Origin: Simmondsia chinensis | Taxonomy: Eukaryota; Streptophyta; Magnoliopsida; Caryophyllales; Simmondsiaceae | DNA length: 64,000 nucleotides | Assembly: GCA_018398585.1 (NCBI GenBank) | Contig: JAGTTD010000009.1 | Span: forward strand, 9,243,193-9,307,192 | Reading direction: 5' to 3' | Shown here: positions 45,204 through 57,590 of the stretch, piece by piece | How positions within the stretch are numbered: the stretch's first letter is position 1 | How the letters are laid out: the number at the start of each line of letters is the position of its first letter | The notes under the pieces: generated by a model | Seen by the model: the letters and a program-made list of their open reading frames with translations, nothing else | Database searches by the model: none | What the model was told of the DNA's origin: nothing | Program-made: the position numbers and the translations under genes

Positions 45204-46742
45204 TGCCATTTTGTCAGCTGTAAGTGAACTTACGTTGCAAATGCATACCAAATGCATGCACAGACCACGTGGTTTTTCTTTCCTTCGCCTGTCTTGCACG
45301 TTAAAATAAAACATCGAATTTGAAACTAATAGCAAGAACAAGCCAAGAGTACAGTAAAATTTGCTACGAAAATACAATAAAATTGCAGTAAAACTTTCAC
45401 TTAAATTTTAGTAAAATACTGCTGTAAATTTCAGTAAATTGCAGTAAGAAAAGTCAGTAAAAATTGCAGCATAATTGCAGAAAAATTCAGCAAAAATTTC
45501 AGCAAAAGATTTTAGCAGAAATACCTAAACACAATCAAATAATACCAAAAATTGTAGAGATTGATTAGAATACCGAAGATACCACGCCATGGCAAATGAC
45601 GACTATCCTAAAAGACTATTTCGGCGCTGCTCTGGTGCAAACAATAGTATCAGCGGCCATCCTCCAGGATTAACACGGTCCGACTGTTAACGTGCACTCA
45701 TTAATCGTCAAGTAGAAGAGCTCAAGAACTTTGCCCATTTTTTTTTTTTTTTTTTTTTTTTTTTGAGAAAGAAAGAGAGAAAACCGAAGAGATGAGATGA
45801 GTCAGATGATTGTTGTTCTTTTTGGATGATATTTAGAACTATGCCAAGATACCTATTTAGACTAACGACCAGTGAAATATGTATGCAGTAATGGAGTCCC
45901 AACAGCTCAATATCGGCGGTAGAAAACGCCAGGAATTAATTAATTGCAACAAGTAAATCTTAACAGTCAAAACGTTTTTAGTGATAATATCACAACAGCT
46001 AATTTTTAATTATGATTCTCCAACGGCTAGTAACGGCATTTAAGTAATAAATAGGCGAGGTTGAAGTATTTTTCGAAAAATAAATATACCCTTTAAAAAA
46101 AAAATCATCCATGCCTGAGCACAGCAAGTGCTCGCACGTGGTTCCCACCACTCTCTCACTCCTAACTTAATTCAAGAGAAAATATTACGTACTATGAAAT
46201 CCTCTCCTAATTTTTCAATGTGGGATGCACCTTCCCCATAAAACTCAAGGAACTCCTTTACTATTGTTCTAATGTGGGATAGGTTTTTCACATAATACTT
46301 AAGTTTAGTTTGTATCATTTTTCCAACATTGCAAAAACATTATCTACCATAAAATTTGACACAATACGATATCACGACACTAATAAGAGAGTAGATTTGG
46401 TTCGGGATTTTTGAAATCAAGTTAAATTTTGTTTGACCCTTTAACCCGTTTAGGAAATTTAGTTGCCTTTTTGTTTGGGTTGGGTCAACCCATTTTCAAC
46501 ATGTTTGACCATATGATATACTTACATTATGTATTTGAATGATATACTATTATTATTATATGTAGTATTTTCAATAGCCTATTTCACATTATAATTTGAA
46601 CTCTATTTAGGAGTGTTAACAATTATAGATATGCCATTTATTTATTTTTAGTGTCAATTGTAAGATGTATTATTGACATGTTTATCAATTGACAAACTAG
46701 TATCTTTTTTATAAGGTTGGTTTTGGCTAAAAGCCACAATAG
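45204..46742. other. Non-genic; one short degenerate tandem stretch
   Basis: About 45350-45530 is built from diverged AAATTGCAGTAA/AAATTTCAGCAA words of about 12-20 bp. A T-run of 25 lies at 45739-45763. About 46190-46310 has two TCTAATGTGGGAT-type phrases resembling the TRIM-like LTR. No gene supported. Confidence 0.4.
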
Positions 46743-47234
46743 AAGCTTGACGAGGCTCTGAGAACGTTACAGAGAAAATCAGACGGTATAATAATTGCGC
46801 AACATGATCACAGTCCAGCCATGAAGGAAATCTCCCCCAAAATTCATGCTTTGCAAACTGATTCATAATAAAGTTTGTCTTTCTTTGTGTGTGAAAGAAA
46901 TTAACTAAAGAAAAAGATAAACAAAAGATCTAATTTTGTTGATAAAAAAATTCTATTTCCACAAAGACAACTCTGGAGACTTCAATCATTAAGAGATTGC
47001 ATTGAAAATGTCTGATGCATGTTGCATGTGTTGGCACACCCATTGTCTGGAATTGGAAACGTACAAAGGGAACAATATGGCGAAGAGCTCTACATATCAA
47101 TAGGTGCTGAGAAAGTTGCCAACAAGGATCCATTTGAGTTCCTTAGAATCCCTCCTATTACTGCCAGTCCTGGCTTACCGAGAGAGAAGTCATCTACATT
47201 CCATTTTACGGATTCCTTAAGCGGAGATAGCTAG
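46743..47234 (+). pseudogene. Unrecognised host-like gene fragment (two candidate exons)
   Basis: The frame from about 46746 reads LDEALRTLQRKSDGIIIAQH then DHSPAMKEISPKIHALQTDS to a stop. After a T/A-rich gap, 47019-47234 reads on the same strand with GNVQREQYGEELYISIGAEK then VANKDPFEFLRIPPI, ending in a stop. Composition and residue pattern look like real protein rather than chance, but I cannot name the family, and neither piece has convincing start or splice borders. It could be the 3' end of a captured or decayed gene. Confidence 0.35.
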
Positions 47235-47623
47235 GGAAGATGGTCCAATGTCGAGCTGTTTGTTTGGCCAGGTCTTCTATTGACAAACTAACATTTGATG
47301 GAGAAAGGTCACCCATATAATTAAATAAGGAACCACGGGTTGCTTATTTATGAATTGAGTTGGGTAAGAGTTGAGAGTTCCTAACCTCTCTAATAAACGA
47401 GGTGGGTTCAAATTGACTCCATTTATAAGACCCATCACATAACATGAATGCGATACAACACGACATATTTGCCAACCCTATGACCCCATCTCTTATATGT
47501 ACCCCCACCACCTTGCCCTTCGCTCAACAAGTAACACCTTCCAACTAATGTTCTCTCTTCCTTTACCATAATATCACCACTAGCCTCCATTTCTGTACTC
47601 AATTTTGCAATTTTTGCCTAAAA
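47235..47623 (+). promoter_or_regulatory. CHS-C upstream region, decayed promoter
   Basis: From about 47495 the sequence is collinear with the CHS-A and CHS-B promoters (ACCCCCACCACCTTGCCCTT, TTCCAACTAATG, CTCCATTT, CTCAATTT). The TATA box is lost (CCATAATATCACC). The Mutator-like remnant found at this position in the other two copies is absent. Confidence 0.55.
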
Positions 47624-48366
47624 ATGGCAACCTCGATAAACGAGATTTGCAAGGTGCAGTGGGCCGACGGACCAGCCACAATCCTAGCCATTGGAACCAC
47701 CAACCCGCCTAACTTGATGTACCAAGCGAATTACCCAAACTTCTGCTTCAGGATTACCAAAAGCGAACACATGACAGACTTGAAGAAGAAGTTCAAGCGC
47801 ATCTGTATGTTCGTTTTTTTAATTGTTAAACTTCATAAGGCCTTAGGTTTGATCCACAAAGGTAAAACATGTCCACATGTGAGCACAAGTAGAGTTCTAT
47901 CTTAAAACCAATTGGCATTAGGTGGAGTAACACATTAAACTAATATATATATTGATCTCTTTTTTTTTTACAACTCCAATATGAGATTGTACTAGGCTTG
48001 CAAATGAAGTCCTTAACCATATCATTAACTACTTCGGGTTTTTATTCGGAGGTAGAAAAGTCAATATTATAACACAAGCTGGACTATTCATAATTCAAGA
48101 TCTACCTTATGGGTTTTGTGATATTATCGGCAATAACAAAGTCGCAATACAAAACAGAATAGGGGCTAGGCACAAGTTGACACATTTTGGTTCCCTGTTT
48201 CTATACGAGTAGACTCAGAGCTTATTTGTACAATTGCCTATTTTATATTATGACTTTGTCCTAATTATTGAAAAACAAATAACAAATTGTTAATTTGATT
48301 TACTAAAAAAGTTGATAAATAGTCTAGGGTTTAAGTTAAAACCAAGTTGGATTATGCCATAATTTT

Positions 48367-48905
48367 TTGGGTTATTTACATTTTAGTACTCTAATATTTT
48401 TTGGAAATAATAAAAAGGGTCATGACCTTTTTGAATTACTAAAAATGCTCCTATGTTTTTGTCGTATTAACTAAAAGACTCCTAAATTTTTGTCGCATTA
48501 ATGAAAGGCCCCTCTCCAATGTGATGATGTCATTTTTAGCTTATAAGCTAATGTGACAACTGCATTTTTATTAATACTGCAATAAAATAACCAAAATACT
48601 CTTTAATAACCATATTTTGAAACAAATTAAGCGAAAATAGATAACTTCTACATAATACAACATGTCGAATGTCGTGCTTATGAAGTAAGAATAAGGGTGT
48701 TGAAGCATACTTTAAGTCATTTTATTGAAGCATTAATAAAAAACAGTTGTCACGTCACATTTGTTGATGGAAAATGACGTCATTAAGCTTGAGAGGGGCT
48801 TTTTTATTAATACGATAAAAACTTATGGATCTTTTTGATAATTCAAAAGGATTAGGGTCCTTTTTATTATTTTCAAAAATATTAGAATGCTAAATTGTGT
48901 CTTCT
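48367..48905. mobile_element. Foldback element in the CHS-C intron
   Basis: The left arm (TAGTACTCTAATATTTTTTG, AATAATAAAAAGGGTC, TTTTTGTCGTATTAA, GAAAGGCCCCTCTCC, GTCATTTTTAGC) is matched in reverse on the right (GAGAGGGGC, TTAATACGATAAAAAC, GGGTCCTTTTTATTATTTTC, TATTAGAATGCTAA). Arms are about 190 bp. No coding capacity. Confidence 0.7.
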
Positions 48906-49317
48906 TTTCATGAAAGCAAAATAAATATTATATATGAAAATCTAACTATACACAGCTATAATATACTATGGGAAACAAAAAATTAACTCAATGAAAACCT
49001 TGGATAAGCCTCGCTCTTGCCGGTGTGTCTTCCTTGTATCACGATTTTTGTTGATAATTATAAAAAAAAAAAAAAAAAAAAAATACCCATTCATTAAGGA
49101 TCCAATTCATTGGTTTTGTGTTGTGTCCATCAAATTCAAAAATATTTCAAAACCTAGCGAAAAATGGTTGATTTTTGGTGACTAGCAAGCAAGCATGGTC
49201 ATGGTCACGATCAGGGGATAAAGAGGGACCAATAGACAATTGAATTTTTTTTTTTTTTTTTTTTTGGGGGAAATAATTGGGTCACTTGAATTCTGTGAGC
49301 TCTCACTTGTATTAATG

Positions 49318-49475
49318 AGTGACCTTCGGGGAAGTCCTCGTGCTGCATCCCTCAGGTTAAGGTTTCTCAGAAACACTCCTTTCAGGGTACCATAAAAGGG
49401 GAAGGCTGCGTACATCTACCACTCTCTAGACCCTACTTAGGCAAGAGCCCTTAGGGCACTGAAAATGTTGCTTTA
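49318..49475 (+). mobile_element. 5S rRNA-headed SINE, 5'-truncated
   Basis: Plus strand: GAGTGACCTTCGGGGAAGTC then CTCGTGCTGCATCCC is the last third of a 5S rRNA. The tail follows (TTTCTCAGAAACACTCC, AAGGCTGCGTACATCTACC, CAAGAGCCCTTAGGGCACTG). It sits in the CHS-C intron just before the solo LTR. Target duplication not found. Confidence 0.75.
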
Positions 49476-49917
49476 ATCTTAACTAGAGGAGAGAAAATAA
49501 AATAAGAGATACATTTGTTCTTGATTACAGGCACTCAAAATCAAATCTTGGATTTTGGCGACGAGTACGAGATTTGGCGAGTAAGGAGCATTGGCAAGTA
49601 CAGAGACTATGGCCACAGGAGAGTTCACCTTCCAAAAGGTTAGAGTCTAATCATAGATTAATTAGAAGAGCTGTATTGAGTTTAAGAAGGTAGCCTATAA
49701 ATAAGCTTGTAATCCTTTGATTTGATGATTTTTCCCCTTTTATTAAATTTGGCATTTATTTTAATCTTGTGTTTTTTTTTTGTTTTTTTTTTTCAAGAGT
49801 TCCAATTTTAAGTTCAGTTCCCTTTATTGTTATTGAGGACTCCACATGTGAGTTTTATAGAATCCCACATTGAAGTTCTGAGAAAGAAGAGGTCACCTTA
49901 TAAGCATAATAAGGTTA

Positions 49918-52900
49918 CACTACAAAAAAAGGCGCGGTTAATGGCGCTTTTTTTCTGGTGCTTTTAAAATATGCAGGAAATTTTCGCCCCTAGTTTGCAT
50001 TTCCCGGCGCTTTAAAGCGCCAGAATTTACCGGCGCTTTTAAGCCCCGGGAATAAGGAAAAAAAAAAAAGAAAAAGAAATACCCCAACCCTAATCCCACC
50101 CCTTTCATTCACCTGCCCCCATTTCTCCCTCTCACCATCACGGTTTCATCTCCCTCCCTCCCTCACCATTTTTCAATTATTTCCTCCCTCTCTCACCATT
50201 TGTGTCTCTCTTACTTCTTTCTTTCACCGCCTCCCTCTTCTCTCTTGCGCTCGGTGTCTCCCTCTCAAAATCTCTCTCCTTTTGAGTCGATTTTCCCGCT
50301 TGGAGTCGATTTTGACATCACCCACCAGCCCGGACGAAGTTCTACAGAGTCACGGTATAATTTCGCCCTAAATCAGAGGTAACCTGGTAATACTTTGATT
50401 TTTACAAATTTTTTTTACTTATTTTCTATTAAGCTTCATATTTGCAGCAAATATCAAACCTCACTTATGCTAAATTTCGCTATTACAGTGGGTGAGTAGC
50501 AGCAAAAATTTTGTATATTTTGTTGAAGTCATTCAGTTTAAACAATAAGCTTTTCGACAAAGGTGAACAAAATTTATCTGTTTGATTATTTTTTTCTTTT
50601 AGTTTAAAGTTTAATTTAGAAATTAAATAATCTTGATGATGTTATATCTAGTATGTCTATATATGAATATTATATATTTTTGACATGGTCCTTTAATGGT
50701 AGTGATAAATTGATTGTTGGCATGTGCATGAAATCTGTTGCTATGTAGGTTGCATTTGAATAGTTAATTAATAGTGTTATAGCGGTAATTTTTTTAGCAA
50801 ATGAATGAAATTCTTTAATTATTAGGGTTGATTGTATATAAATACATTTTATTACTTTACTGTAATCAAAATGAATAAAAAATGATTTAACTTGACTAGT
50901 GAGCACTAAGTATAATCAATTTTGTTAATGCTTAATAATAATATGATTTATAATTTTTAATAGGTGAGTTGCAGAACTTCAAATCCATTTGAAATGGATA
51001 AAAGTTGCATACAAAAACCTCGTATGAGTAAGGAGTACTTAGATGGAATTGAACAATTTATTCAATTTGTCGAAACTAATGCGCCCAGTGTCCGAGATAT
51101 AGAATGTCCTTGTCGGAAATGTGGACTTGATTATCGTAAGCGTTGGCCTAAAGATATTATTCGGGAACATATTATATGGAATGGTTTCTTATCCAAGTAT
51201 ACCGAATGGGTGGCTCACGGGGAAAGGTTGAGTCATTCCGTCAATAATCCCCCAAACTTGCAACAAAGTCCACTTAATGAAGTCCCACCTTCTACTCAAA
51301 ATGTGATAGTGCCAGTTGATATTCAAGGTCTACTTCAAGATACAATAGGGATCAACGATCAAATGTTAAGAACTGAAGTTAGAGTTGAAACAGAGGATGA
51401 AATGGTTGAAACTGAAGGAGAGCGTAATCATGATGAGCTATTGAGTGAAAACTAATCTCAAATGTCTTCTAGTGGTGAAAATCCTTTTCAAAAACTACAA
51501 GAGGCGGCTAATGAAGAACTTTATTCTGGGTGCTCTAAATATTCAAAATTATCCTTTATTTTGCACCTTCTCCACTTGAAATGCATGTTTGGTTGTCCTG
51601 CAATGATGTTTGATATGTTGCTTGAACTATTGGTAAATGCATTCCCTCAAATTAGTCCATTTCCATCATCTTGGTATTATGCCAAAAAGATGACCAAGGA
51701 TTTAGGTCTTGAGTATGTCAAGATTGATGCTTGCCCTAGTGATTGCATTTTATATTGGGGTGATAAAATGAATGACGAAACTTGTGATGCATGTGGTTTA
51801 TCTCGATGGAAAAATAATCAAGAAATTAATGTAGTGGAGACATCACGAGAAGCTGAGAATCAGCCAAAAAAGAAAAGACATGCTAAGGTCTTATGTTATT
51901 TTCCTTTGATTCCAAAATTAAAAAGACTTTACATGTCATCTAAAGTCGCTGGGGACATGAGATGGCATGACAAAAATCGTGTTAAAGATGGAAATTTGAG
52001 GCATCCAGCCGATGCTTTAGCATGGAGGGACTTTGATGCTAGGTATCCTGATTTTGCCTCTGATCCTAGCTCGGTTAGGCTTGGACTTGCTAGTGATGGC
52101 TTTAATCCATTTCGGCTGATGAGCACGACCTATAGTGTTTGGCCGGTATTATTGATACCTTATAACCTTCCACCTTGGTTGTGTATGAAGCAAACTTCAA
52201 TCATTCTTTCGATGATTATTCCGGGTCATAAAGCCCCCAGTATGGACATTGATATCTATCTCCAACCGTTGATACAAGAGATGAAAGAGTTATGGGAGGG
52301 AGTGGAGGCATTTGATGCATTCACTAAACAAACTTTTAATTTGCGTGCTGCTCTTATGTGGACTATAAATGACTTTTCTGCTTATGCAAATTTTTCTGGG
52401 TGGAGTACGAAGGGTCGATTTGCTTGTCCATGTTGTGCTGAGTCCACCCATTCTATTTGGTTAGAAAATGGGCACAAGTTTTGCTATATGGGGCATCGTA
52501 GGTGGCTATCGAATAATCACTCTTTTCAGTACGAGAAAGATAACTTCGATGGGACAGTAGAGAGAACACATGCTCCAAACACAGCGACTGGCACAGATGT
52601 TTTAAGACAACTAGAAAGAACAAATTCCCAATATGGTAAGGCTCAGATTGGTGTGGAAGTCGATGAGTGAGATGAGGTGCAGATATGCAAAAAAAGAAGC
52701 ATTTTTTTTATTTACCATATTGGGAATACAATATGCTTCGGCATAATCTTGATGTATTGCATATCGAGAAGAATGTTTGTGATAATTTGCTTGTACATTG
52801 TTAAATTTAGAAGGGAATAATAAGGATAACCTAAAGGCAAGATTGGATCTTCAAGTCCTAAATATTAAGCCTCAACTTCATCCAATCTCCTTGTCAAGTG

Positions 52901-55171
52901 GGAAGTACTCCATACCTAGTGCATGTTACACGATGTCATCTCATGAGAAGACTCGCTTATTGACAGTGTTGAAACATATCAAGGTTCCAGATGGATATGC
53001 ATCTAATATCTCTCGATGTGTTAATCTTAAAGAGAGAAACATGTTCAACTTAAAAAGTCATGACTGCCATATTTTGATGCAAGACTTGCTTCCTATCGCA
53101 TTAAGGTCCGCTAAGGATTCTGATATTGTGGATTTAGTTTCGAAGCTGTCATCTTTCTTCAAATCTCTATGTGCGAAAGAGCTTAGTCTCCACAAATTGA
53201 TAAATTGGAGGCTATGGCAGTTAGCACATTGTGTCATATGGAGAAGATCTTTCTTCTTAGCTTTTTTACAGTTATGGTGCATTTGATTATACACTTAGCA
53301 AAGGAGGCAAAACTTGGTGGACCTGTGCTATATAGATGGATATATCCAATAGAAAGGTAATTAACAATTTCTCATAGTAATTGTTTTTTATTCAAATTTT
53401 AGTGTTATAATTGTTTATTATTGTTCTTTTTCAAAGGTTTTTAGCTCGCTTAAAAGCATATGTACAAAATAGAGCACAACCTGAAGGGTCAATTGCTGAA
53501 GGTTACATTGCAGAAGAATGTCTTACTTTTTGTTCAAGATATTTTGTTGGGGTAGAGACTGCATTTAATCGTCCGCGAAGGAATGACAAGGGGGTCCTTG
53601 ATTTGGACAAGTATATGTTCCACACTGCTGGGCGTTCAGTTGGGAAGGTTGAAGTGGTTATGCTTGATGAAACAAGCTTGAAATAGGCACATCGTTTTGT
53701 TACTCTCCAGCATGATGTAATTAACAAGTGGCGTTGGTTAGTTTTTCACATATTCTTTAGGTATAATAATCTCAATATATATTGTGTTTGACTTGGTCTT
53801 ATTTGAAAAGTTTATATCTAAAATTTGCAGCAACTTTTTGGAAGATAAATGTAGACATTTCCGCCCTAAACGAGCCAATGATAGGGTTAAAGAAAGGTGG
53901 CTATTAGAAGAGTTTCCCGGATATACACAATGGTAATATTATTGAACTATTGATTAAATATATGTATTATAATATAGCCTTGATTTGTTAATTACATTAT
54001 TATAAAATTTTATTATACTACAGGTAGCTCATTTCAATGGACGTAATGAAGAAGGGAATATATTTAAAGCCCTTGTTCGTGGTCCCAACAATATAGTCAA
54101 AAGAATGAAAGCTTTTATCATCAATGGATACAAATTTCATACAAAAGGTCGAGATAGACATAGAAAGACCCAAAATTTTGGTGTTTCAGTTGAAGCTGAT
54201 GGGAAGCTTTATTATGGGAAAATCACGGATATTATTGAATTGGATTACTATGCAGATTATAAAGTTGTGCCACTTTCACCTAACATAAATCTTGATTTTT
54301 GTCCTACTTTCATAGGTTGTAACTTGAGGGTATATAACTAGTATTTTCATTCTTGTATCTTAGTATTGTATTGTAACAATATTCGATTATTAAATTTTGT
54401 TTATTTCATTATGATTATAGTTGTTTTTCGTATTAATGTTGTTCTTTGCATTTCTTTCATGCATCCACTTCCTCTTCCGATGTGCGTATTTGATGGATTT
54501 GTCATGGCAAGGGACGAGATATAAGTTTCAGGAGGATAAAGAAAATAAATAACCCTCTTTTTGTTGCTAACCAAACTTGTAATTTTGTACTGTTTAAAGT
54601 TTGGTGAATATTATTTCACTTATGATACATACTACAGTTTTTTTTAATGATTATGATATTTGGAGCGTATCTCATTTTAGGTGTAAATGGATGAAATTTG
54701 GACAATTTGCGTTGTCAAGACTGTTATGTTTTGAATACGTATATCATTTGGTTTATCACTTTTTTTTTTTTTTGGTTTGTTTATATATAGGTAAAAATTA
54801 ATTGTTAATTATATGTATTTTTTATTCTAGAATCAGATTTTTTTTTTTTCTCGGTTTAAGCATGACAGGCGCCAAAATTTCAGCCAAAACATTTGCTTTA
54901 TTTTTAAATTAATTAATTAGTGGCGCTTTAAAGCGCCGTGAAATTAAGCGCCAAATTTCCCGCCAAACATATTATTTTACATTTTTTTATTTTGCTAATA
55001 TTGGCGCTTATAAGCGCCGACATAAAAGCGCCGGTAAATTTTACCAGCGCTTCATTCCCGACGCTTCCTGTACTGGCGCTTGTCGCAAGCGCCGGTAGCA
55101 TAATTACTGGCGCTTCAAAGCCCCGGGAAACGGTGAAAAAAGTGCCAGCAATGACGCTCCTTTTTGTAGTG
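49918..55171 (+). mobile_element. CACTA (En/Spm-type) transposon with a broken transposase
   Basis: The 5254-bp element begins CACTACAAAAAAAGGCGC and ends GCTCCTTTTTGTAGTG, with the 3-bp duplication TTA (49915-49917, 55172-55174). The subterminal zones (49930-50060, 54870-55160) are packed with GGCGCTT/AAGCGCC units, often as palindromes such as GGCGCTTTAAAGCGCC. Between them lies one transposase gene region on the plus strand. A CT-rich leader at about 50100-50340 precedes it. Clean termini and duplication suggest insertion more recent than the gene's decay or recent mobilisation by a relative. Confidence 0.93.
50964..54341 (+). pseudogene. CACTA transposase (TNP2-type) gene, interrupted
   Basis: Order of parts: Transpos_assoc domain at 50964-51455 (YLDGIEQFIQFVE, IECPCRKCG, IIREHIIWNGF); TNP2-type transposase core at 51462-52670 (WYYAKKMTKDLGLEYVKID, ACPSDCILYWGD, RHPADALAWRDFD, ARYPDFASDPSSVRLGLASDG, NLPPWLCMKQ, LWTINDFSAYANFSGWST, CPCC); continuation DNLKARLDLQ and MSSHEKTRLLTVLKHIKVPD at 52800-53050; DUF4218-like part with a GT...AG intron (53357-53436) and EGSIAEGYIAEECLTFCSRY; start of a DUF4216-like part at 54105-54341. 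Lesions: in-frame TAA at 51453, TGA at 52668 plus frame changes to 52800, TAG at about 53684. No functional protein is possible without a relative. Confidence 0.9.
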
Positions 55172-56637
55172 TTACTTCACCTAGTGCCAATTAGTTTTAG
55201 AATGGAACCCCACTTTGGCTTATATATGGACCTTGTTTAGTCCAACTCCATGGGTCGAGCCTAAAAGGTCTGATGAAATTTTGACAATTGTTGTTAGCTT
55301 TAGCAAGTTGAATCGAAGACTGTTGAATTCTTTCCATCCATCTAATTCCTAGTTAGACATTTGCATCCCAAAGATATGTCTCTAATATAAATAATTAAAA
55401 TAATTGCTAATCATTTATTTTCTATAAAAAGGTATTTTTGTTTAATAGACTTCTATCGAATTGGTTACAAGCGACAAGTCTATGATTAACATACAGCACA
55501 TGTATCTAAATGGAGAAATCTTGAAGGAGAACTCGAACATGTGTGACTACAAGGGTTCCTCCATTGACACCTGCCAAGACATGGTGGTTGAGGTCCCTCG
55601 GCTCGGCATCGAGGCTCCTACCCATGCCATCACGAAGTGGGGCTAGCCCAAGTCCAAGATCACCCATGTCATCATTTGCACCACCTGGGCCATCGACATG
55701 CCTTGTGCCGACAACAAGCTCACCAAGCTACTCGGCCTCCCCCTCTCCGTCTGTCGCTTCATGCTCTACTACCTGGGCTACTTCATTGGTGGTACTGCCC
55801 TCTGACTCGCCAAAGACCTCGCTAAGAACAATAAGGGTGCTCGCGTACTTGTTGTTTGCTCCAAAATCACTGTCATTTGCTTCTGTGGCCCCTCTGAGAC
55901 CCACTTAGACTCCACGGTTACTCAGGCCCTGTTTGGTGTTGGGGCTGGTGCTATCATCGTGGGCGAGGACCCTGATTTTTCTGTTGAGTGACCCATTTTT
56001 CAGCTAGTCTGGATAGCCCAAACTTTAATGCCTGACTCTAAAAAGGCAATTGAGTCTCCGTGAAGTGTGTCAAACATTACACTTATTAAAGGACATTCCT
56101 ACCCAAATATCCTGATGCAATACGTGATGGGAAAATTAGGCAATGAAAAAGTTCAACGGCCTTCCCTTTTAAATTTTATTATTATTGAAATAAAATTAAC
56201 AAAAGAGGTTCATAAGCTCATTTCCCATAGGTCGACAAATCGATGTTACAAAAGGAAGAAAATAATTTATTGGAATTTTAATTGGATCATTCCTGAACTA
56301 ACATAACATCCCTTTATATAGATGGGGGATTCCTAATCAAATCTAAACCGAATAACGGAAATTGAAAATAAATCAAATCAACTAATAAAGGATAAATCAA
56401 AATTAAGGAAAGAGATAATTTGTTGAGCTGGAAACTAGCCAAAACCGCCCATGAATCAAGCCGGGAATCTCGCAATGCCCTCAACCGCATGGACCAAGGT
56501 GGCGCCTAGTCCGGGTTACGCCAAGCCCAGGTTCTGCGTGTTCTGCCATGAGCTTCTTACCGCCAAGCCTAGGCCTAGACGCCTAAGCTCGCTGCATCAT
56601 CCTTCCCGAGTTGGAGAGAATTCGCCTTTGAATTTGA

Positions 56638-57492
56638 CTAGGGATCAACACTAATATTCTCGCCAAAGTAAAGACTCAGATGCTTGACACTAAAGATATC
56701 CGTAGTTCGCATACCAGGCGGCAATTGTAGACGATAAGCGTTGTCGTTGATCTTCTCAAGGACAGCCAAAGGGCCTATCTTGCAGGCTGAGAGCTTATTA
56801 TACTCCCAAGCCGGAGAGCTTTCTCGTGTTAAAATAGCCCAAACTTTATCTCCCACTTGGAGTTGCATTCGTCGTCGCCTGCTATCACAGTCGTCCTTGT
56901 ACTTGGCGTTAACCTTCAATAACCGCTCCCTTGTCTGTTCATGAATGTCCTGAAGGGAAGATATGAAGTCTTCTGCCTTGCCATGTGGATGTGCCATGTC
57001 TGGAATTGGCGCCAAGTCAATAGGAGCTCATGGAGTGAACCCATAGACAACTTGAAACGGCGTGAACAACGTGCTTCTACTTACTGAACTACTATAGGCG
57101 AATTCAGCTTAGTGAAGCTTTTGTGCCCAACTCTTGGGATTTTCTGTAGCCAAACATCAGAGAATGTTCCCTAAGGAACGGTTGGTGACCTCAGCCTGAC
57201 CAATGGTTTACGGGTGATGAACAGTGCTGAAGGAAAGTGTGGTGTTAGCCAACTTCCAAAGGCTGCGCCAGAAATGGTTGATAAATTGGACATCTCTGTC
57301 AGACACAATGCTAGACGGTAATCCATGGAGCTTGTAAACGTCCTTAAAGTAAAGACTTGCAACATAGGTGGCGTCAACGGCTTTCTTGCATCCAATGAAG
57401 TGAGCCATTTTCGAAAATAGATCAACAACAACGAAAATGGAATCAATTCTGCCAACTTTTCGCGGTAACCCCAACATGAAGTCCATGCTCAC
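56638..57492 (-). pseudogene. gypsy-3 integrase core and C-terminus
   Basis: 57492-57208 carries MSMDFMLGLPR, FVVVDLFSKMAHFIGCKKA and the second catalytic Asp in SDRDVQF; a stop follows. 57015-56638 carries the C-terminal part VGDKVWAILTRE, EYNKLSACKIGPLAVLEKIN and TTDIFSVKHLSLY. I do not see a chromodomain beyond it before the stop at 56638. Confidence 0.85.
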
Positions 57493-57590
57493 GTCTGCCC
57501 ACAGTTGATCGGGTACCGATAACGGTAAATAGAGACAACATCCATCATTCCACCTTTAGAGATCTGACAGGTACGGCATCACTTGACAAA

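Larger units (their letters stand above)
49831..55286 (+). mobile_element. Solo TRIM-like LTR split by the CACTA element
   Basis: The two halves 49831-49917 and 55172-55286 together match the LTR at 34068-34269 (GAGGACTCCACATG, CACATTGAAGTT, AGAGGTCACCTTATAAGC; then TTAGAATGGAACCCCACTT, CCAACTCCATGGGTCGAGCC, AATTTTGACA). Flanks ATTGT at 49826-49830 and 55287-55291 form a perfect 5-bp duplication, so it is a solo LTR left by LTR-LTR recombination. Confidence 0.75.
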
